Positions 58,373 to 64,000 of a DNA stretch of 64,000 nucleotides are shown here, piece after piece (position 1 is the stretch's first letter; every line of letters starts with the position of its first letter). Made by a program: the position numbers and the translations under genes. The notes under the pieces were generated by a model. It made no database searches, was not told the DNA's origin, and worked only from the letters and a program-made list of their open reading frames with translations. Source of the DNA: Thiomicrorhabdus sp. (GTDB taxonomy: Bacteria; Pseudomonadota; Gammaproteobacteria; Thiomicrospirales; Thiomicrospiraceae). The stretch is taken from the NCBI GenBank assembly GCA_015487495.1, contig WFPP01000025.1, positions 1 to 64,000 of the forward strand, read 5' to 3'.

Positions 58373-58743
58373 ATTTGGTTCTCAGTATTGGGTTGTGCAT
58401 TAAGCAGGTCTTGACGGACTTGTGCCATATCCAGTTCTTGTAAATTGGCAAGGCGTTTTTTTAAGGCATCGGTAGGAATAACACCTGCATGAGAAAAGAG
58501 AGTAATGCCGTCACGCATAAAGGTAATGGTTGGAGTTGAGCGTACTTGAAATAAGTGAGCGGGTGTTTCTTCTGTTTCCACATTGACTTTGTTAAATGCA
58601 ATATCAGAAAAAACGTCAGAAACGGTTTCAAAGATGGATGAAAACTGAGTATAGAGTGCATACCACGGTGCCCAAAAGTTTAGAGTGATAGTGTCATTTT
58701 GTGCCATGACCACCTCATCGTATTGTACGTTGTTTAAATGCAT
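58369..58743 (-). CDS. Thioredoxin-fold protein lacking the CxxC active site
   Basis: A 124-residue protein with the thioredoxin outline: ITLNFWAPWYALYTQFSSIFE at the active-site helix, FNKVNVETEETPAHLFQVRSTPTITFMRDG with the conserved cis-proline block STPT, then a C-terminal helix. The usual WCGPC is replaced by WYALY, so it has no redox cysteines (no Cys anywhere in the ORF) and cannot act as a disulfide reductase. It may be a structural or chaperone-like thioredoxin. Its TGA overlaps the ATG of the SDR gene, so the pair is translationally coupled. Start MAQNDT is an alternative. Confidence 0.85.
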   Translation of the reverse strand: MHLNNVQYDEVVMAQNDTITLNFWAPWYALYTQFSSIFETVSDVFSDIAFNKVNVETEETPAHLFQVRSTPTITFMRDGITLFSHAGVIPTDALKKRLANLQELDMAQVRQDLLNAQPNTENQI

Positions 58744-58862
58744 AATAACGGCCCTGTTGCACTCCTGTTTTAATGAAAGAGAGAGACGATTTTTCTGAAA
58801 GCGTTATCTTTTTTAGTGCTTTTGAGGGGTGATTGTAAATGCCTGTCATGACTTAAATTATT

Positions 58863-60269
58863 TTAGAGTGAGGGGTTGCCTCCTTGGGTGAGCAAGGCAG
58901 GATTGAGGTATTGCTTAAGTGTGGCTTCATCGAGGTCAGTCATTTCGAGTGCAACTTCAAGCACAGGTCTGCTAGAACGGTAAGCTTCTTTTGCAATGGC
59001 AGCGCCTTTTTCATAACCAACAACGGTATTTAAAGCGGTAACCAATATCGGGTTAGCACCAAGGGTTTTTTGAAGGGTTTCTTCATTAACGCAAAAATCT
59101 TTAATGGCTAAATCGGCAAGTTGCACTGAGGCGGTTGCGGCTATTTCAATGCTTTGTAATAAATTTAATGCAATCATGGGTAACATGACATTCAGCTGGA
59201 AAGTACCTGATTGCGCTCCAACGGTAATGGCGGCGTGATTGCCTATGATTTGGGCAGCAACCATGCATACGGCCTCAGGAATAACGGGATTCACTTTTCC
59301 CGGCATAATGGAGCTACCAGGTTGCAGTGCTGGAAGTTGAATTTCTCCCAGTCCAGCTAAAGGGCCAGAGTTCATCCAACGCAGATCATTGGCTATTTTC
59401 ATTAAGCTGGCAGCCAGTACATTGAGTTGTCCACTGAGTTCCAGAGCGGTGTCTTGAGAACTGATGCCAACAAATAAATTATCCATAGGTTCAAATGAAA
59501 TTTGCGTTAACTCACTTAGGTGGGAGGCGACCAGAGGGCCAAATTTTGGGTCGGCATTAACTCCTGTTCCAACAGCCGTACCTCCTTGAGGCAGTTTTTT
59601 AAGACGTGTTTGGGTTTCAGTTAAGCGTTGAATATTATCGGTAATTTGAGTCCGCCAACACGCCAGTTCTTGACTGAGTTTAAGTGGCATGGCATCCATT
59701 AAATGAGTGCGACCCGTTTTAACAATGTGTTCCAGTTCATTTTCACGGTGGGCAAGAGTTTTTGCTAAGTGGTTTAAGGCAGGAAGAAGTTGTTGGGTGA
59801 GTGCAATATTAGCGGCAACATGAATGGTGGTTGGAATCACATCATTGGAGCTTTGACTCATGTTTAGGTCGTCATTAGGATGCACTTCGATACCAGTAAG
59901 TTGCTTGGCTAAGTTGGATAACACTTCATTTGCATTCATGTTAGTACTGGTACCAGAGCCTGTTTGAAAGACATCAACAGGGAAGTGTGCTGAATAATCG
60001 TTATGAATAACGGCTTGTGTTGCTGTTTGTATAGCTTGCGCCTTGTCAGCAGATAAAAGTCCAAGTGTTTGATTGCTTTCCGAGCAGGCTTGTTTAACGT
60101 AGCAGAGAGCTTTTATAAAGGACGCCGGCATTGGGGTATGACTAATGGGGAAGTTATTAATAGCACGTTGTGTTTGAGCGCCATAAAGTGCATCGACAGG
60201 TACTTCTAATGTTCCCATGCTGTCTTTTTCAATGCGTGTTTTTACTGGGTTATTTTGTGTTGACATCAT
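58863..60269 (-). CDS. fumC: Fumarate hydratase, class II
   Basis: Iron-independent fumarase of the TCA cycle, catalysing fumarate plus water to malate. From ATG 60269 (MMSTQNNPVKTRIEKDSMG) it is 468 residues, the usual class II length; the ORF-track start 60317 adds 16 residues. Signatures are GAQTQRAINNFP, GSGTSTNMNANEVLSN, SQSSNDVIPTTIHVAA, the catalytic KTGRTHLMDAMP, and the superfamily signature GSSIMPGKVNP. It appears monocistronic and is divergent from the histidine kinase gene. Confidence 0.95.
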   Translation of the reverse strand: MMSTQNNPVKTRIEKDSMGTLEVPVDALYGAQTQRAINNFPISHTPMPASFIKALCYVKQACSESNQTLGLLSADKAQAIQTATQAVIHNDYSAHFPVDVFQTGSGTSTNMNANEVLSNLAKQLTGIEVHPNDDLNMSQSSNDVIPTTIHVAANIALTQQLLPALNHLAKTLAHRENELEHIVKTGRTHLMDAMPLKLSQELACWRTQITDNIQRLTETQTRLKKLPQGGTAVGTGVNADPKFGPLVASHLSELTQISFEPMDNLFVGISSQDTALELSGQLNVLAASLMKIANDLRWMNSGPLAGLGEIQLPALQPGSSIMPGKVNPVIPEAVCMVAAQIIGNHAAITVGAQSGTFQLNVMLPMIALNLLQSIEIAATASVQLADLAIKDFCVNEETLQKTLGANPILVTALNTVVGYEKGAAIAKEAYRSSRPVLEVALEMTDLDEATLKQYLNPALLTQGGNPSL

Positions 60270-60661
60270 TTTTGAGTATTCTTTATGGTGATTTAGGTGA
60301 TGCTTATAAGTATTCATGTTTAAATATTGAATAAGAGACTTTTGAGCGAAAGTGTGTACAAATAAAAAAAGGTTAAAATATAATCGATTTTCTCTCTTTT
60401 TTTACCATGCCTCTCTCGAGCAAAAGCTCAATTAAGAAAGTTCTGAATGATTTGACCTGCCTCTGAGAGACACATCAATCATATTATAAAGTAAGAAATT
60501 CAGAGCTTTTTTAATTTAAGCGTAAAAATTTATGGAACTCATTTTACGCTTGTTTAATTTAAAAAGACAGTCGCGATCAGCATCGGTTTTTGATTCATCT
60601 AATGAACGGTGTGTTTGAGAAGTGCTGACTACGTTGAGTTGTTTGTTACGATAATTAAATA
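60270..60661. other. 392-bp divergent region between fumC and the histidine kinase
   Basis: It contains a degenerate pair of family A-like ends (AGAAAGTTCTGAATGATTT near 60435 and AAATTCAGAGCTTTTTT near 60497) and an AT-rich 10-bp hairpin AAGCGTAAAA/TTTTACGCTT (about 60518-60552). No ORF is credible. Promoters for both flanking genes should lie here. Confidence 0.5.
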
Positions 60662-62776
60662 ATGAAGAAGAGTAACCTTGAAATGAGTGAACAGAATCTC
60701 ACGTTAGCTCAAGAGTTGATGGATAAAACATTATGGTGGCGCTATTCTTCGATTGCGAAAAAGAATGCTCTATTGCTTTCGCCAGAGTTAAAGGCTCTTT
60801 TTAATCATTCCATTGTTGAGTTTAAGCACCTAACAGGTCGTTATACAACACCAATGATTCAATTTAAAGTGAAAGAGGTGCTGGAATCTCCTGATAAGGA
60901 CGTGCGTTTTATTACTTCATACCATACCCGGCATGGAAAACGGTCGTTTCAGCATCAATTGCATGTGTATGAAGAAGATGGCAAGCGTTATGTATTAGCC
61001 AACTGTATGGATGTAACAGAAATGGTGGCGCTGGAGCGTGAGATTGTGGATGCTCAAGGCCGACTTTCTGTAACACAGGTGGTGGAGCGTCAAGAACTAT
61101 TGGAAGCGCAACACCGCATTGTTAAAGAATCGTATCAAAAACAATCACGGTTTTTAGCGATGTTAAGTCATGAGCTTCGTTCTCCATTATTGGGAATTAG
61201 TAGCCTGGTTCAGCGTTTACGAGCCAATCAAACGGATGAAGCCGTTTTAAATGCATTAAAAGCCATTCATATTACAGCAGAGCAATCAACGTTTTTAGTC
61301 AATGATATTTTGACTTATTCCCAAACAGAGTTTGATGAAGTGACTTTGCACCCAGTGGCTTTTTCATTAAAAGAGACCTTGAATAATGTAAAACAGCTTA
61401 CCAAATCCATTGCGGCGGATAAAGGCTTGTTTGTTTCATTAATTTATTTGGGTGAGCAGGACATAGTCGTTGGGGATCGTGTTCGTGTTTCACAGGTTTT
61501 AATTAATTTAATTGTAAACAGCATTAAATTTACGCAATATGGTGGGGTTTCCATTGAGGTCATTCAAGGAGAGAATAACCGATTTTCTTTTAAGGTAACG
61601 GACTCTGGTGAAGGAATTGCCGAAGATCAGCTGGAACGTATTTTTGAGCCATATGCTCAACTGGAAAGTATTGGCAGTACACAGAATATTGGTTCGGGTT
61701 TAGGGTTGTTAGTGGTCAAAAAACTGGTTTATCTGATGGGGGGGGATATTTCTGTAAAATCGACCTTAAAGGTTGGAACGTCTTTTTACTTTGACCTGGT
61801 TTTTTCTGAAGACGAGATTCCAAAGGCCAATGAAGAGAGGGAGGTAACTGCATTAGCGGCGACAAACCTGGAAGAGGCATCTGCTAAAAATAGCTTTGAG
61901 CAGATGGCTCCAGTGGAAGAGGCAACAGAAGAGATGGGATCTTCTCCCCTTGTTTTAATTGCAGATGATTCCAATATTAATTTAATGGTGCTAGGTGGGT
62001 ACTTGCAAGAATTAAATTGTACGGTAGTTGAAGCGAAGAACGGTCGAGAAGCGTGGGAGCTGTTTTTAAAAAATACATTTGAGTATGTGTTTTTAGACAT
62101 TCAAATGCCTTTTTTAGATGGCATTGAGGTAAGTCAAAAAATTAAAGAATGCGTTCAAAAACAGTGTCCATCAGCGAAACATCTTAAAAAAGTCTTTGCT
62201 GTTACGGCAGGAGGAGATGAGTCAAACTTTACGTTAGAAGGGCAGCCTGTGGAGTCTAATGGATTTGATCACTGGTTTGTTAAGCCGGTTTCAAAAGCTC
62301 AAATTATGGCTGTATTGCAAGATAAAACATTGGAAAAAGACGAGGAAAATACGCACGTTGAACAAATTTCCCCCCCTGTTTTAAATGATGAAAAGCAAAG
62401 GGTTTCTTCTGTTGAGTCTGATTTGCTTTATACTGAGATTAAATATGAAGGGGTTGAAGCCGTGCCGGAACAATTTTTATCACTGGTGGATAATTTTTTA
62501 AATGATTTGAAAACGGGTTTTTCAGAAATGTCTGAATTAATTCAAATGGGTGATGCATCCGGTATTGTTAAAAAAGCCCATTACTTAAAGGGAAACTGTA
62601 TGTTATTGCAGTTGGAAACGATGGTAACCCTCTTGAGAGAACTTGAAACATTAGCGCAAAAAAATAAGCAGGATATGGGTAATAAACAGAAAGAATTTCA
62701 TTTTATTTTAGAAAAACTGCGTTTTGGACTAAAATATCTTGAGAAGTCTATAGCGATTCGTCATAATGCCTTATAA
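60662..62776 (+). CDS. Soluble hybrid sensor histidine kinase with receiver and HPt domains
   Basis: A 704-residue cytoplasmic protein with no membrane segment. Residues about 1-125 look like a degenerate PAS-type sensor (HQLHVYEEDGKRYVLANCMDVTE), followed by a short coiled coil. The HisKA H-box is MLSHELRSPLLG (His170); the HATPase has N-box NLIVNSIKFT, DSGEGIAEDQ and GSGLGLLVVKKL. A receiver (VLIADDSNIN to VFLDIQMPFLDG, Asp479) and an HPt domain (AHYLKGNCMLL, His640) complete a full phosphorelay. The LuxR-type regulator 68 nt downstream is the obvious target. The signal sensed is unknown. G8 and C7 tracts are in frame. ATG 60683 is an alternative start. Confidence 0.92.
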   Translation: MKKSNLEMSEQNLTLAQELMDKTLWWRYSSIAKKNALLLSPELKALFNHSIVEFKHLTGRYTTPMIQFKVKEVLESPDKDVRFITSYHTRHGKRSFQHQLHVYEEDGKRYVLANCMDVTEMVALEREIVDAQGRLSVTQVVERQELLEAQHRIVKESYQKQSRFLAMLSHELRSPLLGISSLVQRLRANQTDEAVLNALKAIHITAEQSTFLVNDILTYSQTEFDEVTLHPVAFSLKETLNNVKQLTKSIAADKGLFVSLIYLGEQDIVVGDRVRVSQVLINLIVNSIKFTQYGGVSIEVIQGENNRFSFKVTDSGEGIAEDQLERIFEPYAQLESIGSTQNIGSGLGLLVVKKLVYLMGGDISVKSTLKVGTSFYFDLVFSEDEIPKANEEREVTALAATNLEEASAKNSFEQMAPVEEATEEMGSSPLVLIADDSNINLMVLGGYLQELNCTVVEAKNGREAWELFLKNTFEYVFLDIQMPFLDGIEVSQKIKECVQKQCPSAKHLKKVFAVTAGGDESNFTLEGQPVESNGFDHWFVKPVSKAQIMAVLQDKTLEKDEENTHVEQISPPVLNDEKQRVSSVESDLLYTEIKYEGVEAVPEQFLSLVDNFLNDLKTGFSEMSELIQMGDASGIVKKAHYLKGNCMLLQLETMVTLLRELETLAQKNKQDMGNKQKEFHFILEKLRFGLKYLEKSIAIRHNAL

Positions 62777-62844
62777 ACTTTAAAACTAAGCTACCGTTAA
62801 TGTGGGTAGTGAACGATAAAAACCTTTAAAACTAGGACCTTTCC

Positions 62845-63492
62845 ATGTCTGAAAAAATTACTATTTTACTGGCCGAAGATCATGCATTAGTGAGAGCGGG
62901 ATTTAAATCGATTATTGAGTCAGAGGATGGCTTGGAGGTAGTGGCTGAAGCTGAAGATGGTTTAGAGTGTCTTGAGCTTGTTAGAGCCAAGTCTCCACAA
63001 GTAGTCTTGCTGGATTTATCGATGCCAAAATTAAGTGGTTTAAATGCCATTACGCATATTAAAAAGCGTTATGGTGATACAAAAGTGATTGTTTTAACAG
63101 CAGCAGAAACCACGAATGTTTGGAATGAAGTCCTGGATTTGGGTGTCAGTGGTATTGCAATGAAGTCGATTTCACCAAAAGAACTGATTAAAGGTATTTA
63201 CGGTGTGATGGAGGGAGAGCTTTTCATTCACTCGGAAATTCAACCTATTTTAGAAGAAGCGGCAGGTTTAAAGAATAAACGCTTATCAGTGCGTGAAAAG
63301 CAAGTGGTTAAGTTGGTTGCAGAAGGGTATAAAACCAAAGAAATTGCTGAAATGCTTGAAATCAGTGATCGTACCGTTTCGAAACACCGTGAAAACTTAA
63401 TGACGAAAATGGGAGCCACCTCAACGGCTGAGCTGACTAATTATGCAAATGAAACCGGTCTGACGAAAGTGAGACTGGAGGAAATTGAATAG
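62845..63492 (+). CDS. NarL/FixJ-family response regulator
   Basis: A 215-residue two-domain transcription regulator. The receiver domain has the acidic pair AEDH, the phosphorylated aspartate in VVLLDLSMPK (Asp57), VLTAAE and the switch lysine in GIAMKSISP. The C-terminal LuxR-type helix-turn-helix is LSVREKQVVKLVAEGYKTKEIAEMLEISDRTVSKHRENLMTKMGA. It follows the hybrid kinase by 68 nt and is presumably phosphorylated by that kinase's HPt domain. Target genes are not identifiable. An intrinsic terminator follows. Confidence 0.95.
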   Translation: MSEKITILLAEDHALVRAGFKSIIESEDGLEVVAEAEDGLECLELVRAKSPQVVLLDLSMPKLSGLNAITHIKKRYGDTKVIVLTAAETTNVWNEVLDLGVSGIAMKSISPKELIKGIYGVMEGELFIHSEIQPILEEAAGLKNKRLSVREKQVVKLVAEGYKTKEIAEMLEISDRTVSKHRENLMTKMGATSTAELTNYANETGLTKVRLEEIE

Positions 63493-63513
63493 AATTTTAG
63501 GTGTTTTCGGTTT

Positions 63514-63544
63514 TTAAAAAGGGCTTTTTAAAAGCCCTTTTTTA
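63514..63544. terminator. Intrinsic terminator between the response regulator and the DUF5610 gene
   Basis: AAAAAGGGCTTTTAAAAGCCCTTTTTTA-like stem: AAAAGGGCTTTT pairs with AAAAGCCCTTTT, with runs on both sides. It lies between convergent genes. Confidence 0.88.
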
Positions 63545-63572
63545 TTGCCTGTTGTTCAGGTTTTGTAATGAC

Positions 63573-64000
63573 TCAGGCCGTTGTTACTGTGCTGCTTTCT
63601 GGGTTTGTTTTAGGAGCAGTGATGTCGTCTGTAATGCCCAGGTATTGATTACGAAAGTTTTGAAATCCTTCTTGAACCAGCGCATAGGTTTTATCAATAT
63701 TGCTTGAAATCTCACCTTCTAATACTTTTAAGTCTCCTAAAATATTTTTAGCTTCTTCAAATCCCTGAGTAACTCCGCCACCCATAACTTCGATAAAACG
63801 ATCAACTAAGGCTTCGCCTTCAAGGTCGGGGTTGGCGGCTTGAAATGAGGCAAAAAAAGCAGTACTGCCATCGACAATGCGTTTGGCCGTATTTTCAGGC
63901 GTCCAATATTCCATGCCGCCTTGCTGTTTTAGAGTGTCTTCACTAATGGGTGCTACGGCACCTTCATCGAGCTTAAATTCAGCACTGAGTATTTCATTGA
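63573..64000 (-). CDS. DUF5610 domain protein, C-terminal part (gene runs off the right edge)
   Basis: The ORF track starts at ATG 63914, but the frame stays open to the window edge (upstream codons read SEDTLKQQGG directly before MEYWTPENT), so the true start lies outside. The visible 140 or so residues match the DUF5610 outline: YWTPENTAKRIVDGSTAFFASF, VTQGFEEAKNILGDLKVLEGEI and IDKTYALVQEGFQNFRNQYLG. The family is found in gammaproteobacteria and its function is unknown. The product is hydrophilic and largely helical in the visible part. Confidence 0.75.
   Translation of the reverse strand, partial: NEILSAEFKLDEGAVAPISEDTLKQQGGMEYWTPENTAKRIVDGSTAFFASFQAANPDLEGEALVDRFIEVMGGGVTQGFEEAKNILGDLKVLEGEISSNIDKTYALVQEGFQNFRNQYLGITDDITAPKTNPESSTVTTA

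Overview
The window reads as a chromosome segment of a gammaproteobacterium of low to moderate GC (about 40-45% by eye). The gene orders are textbook gammaproteobacterial: rnfABCDGE-nth, mutL-miaA-hfq-hflX-hflK-hflC-DUF2065-hisZ-purA, rimP-nusA-infB-rbfA-truB-(insert)-rpsO-pnp, and carAB-greA-DUF4149. MutL keeps a C-terminal metal-binding endonuclease motif, as in lineages without MutH. A genus cannot be named from sequence alone. A sulfur-oxidising or related Thiotrichales-type organism is only a guess from the repeat style.

Layout. 0-2.9 kb (minus): end of a type I restriction-modification locus, hsdM plus a DUF1016/YhcG-like nuclease, with hsdS and hsdR presumably off the left edge. 3-9.9 kb (minus): DUF1841, nth and the complete Rnf electron-transport operon. 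9.9-14.3 kb: metG (minus), a solo STAS protein (plus), mrp/apbC (minus). 14.5-24.5 kb (plus): DNA repair, tRNA modification, Hfq, HflX, the HflKC membrane protease regulator, HisZ and PurA. 24.6-31.4 kb (minus): DUF3581, a Fur-box-preceded TonB receptor, a frameshifted MtfA-like peptidase, a BtuF-like binding protein and an exported MsrA-thioredoxin-MsrB fusion. 31.8-45.5 kb (plus): an NlpC/P60 lipoprotein, acetyl-CoA synthetase and the translation/RNA-decay cluster, which carries two extra genes between truB and rpsO. 45.7-57.1 kb (plus): an M16C protease, carAB, greA, DUF4149, a small secreted orphan, a DUF455 ferritin-like protein and a ROK sugar kinase. 57.5-60.3 kb (minus): an SDR, a cysteine-less thioredoxin-like protein and fumC. 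60.7-63.5 kb (plus): a hybrid histidine kinase and LuxR-type regulator. The right edge holds a partial DUF5610 gene (minus).

The least ordinary content is the repeat ecology. (1) A palindromic element with ends CCCCGTAGGGGCA/TGCCCCTACGGGG sits in frame inside hsdM and carries five 15-bp units that encode GQPQD repeats. A second copy abuts the neighbouring nuclease gene. (2) A MITE-like family A (ends GGAAGCTCTGAWTAAG) has two fuller copies (260 and 414 bp), a 48-bp mini copy and several solo ends, usually next to a TTAA/TTAG/GTAA tetranucleotide. (3) A second MITE-like family B (ends CTAGGAGTCTGTCGGAYTTA) overlaps and supplies the TAG stop codons of both hisZ and mrp. (4) A 15-bp palindrome YCTTTYGTGYAAAGS recurs in four intergenic regions. 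(5) Poly-G/C tracts of 7-9 bases are unusually common inside genes, and one of them breaks mtfA. No tRNA, rRNA, CRISPR array, transposase or prophage was seen.
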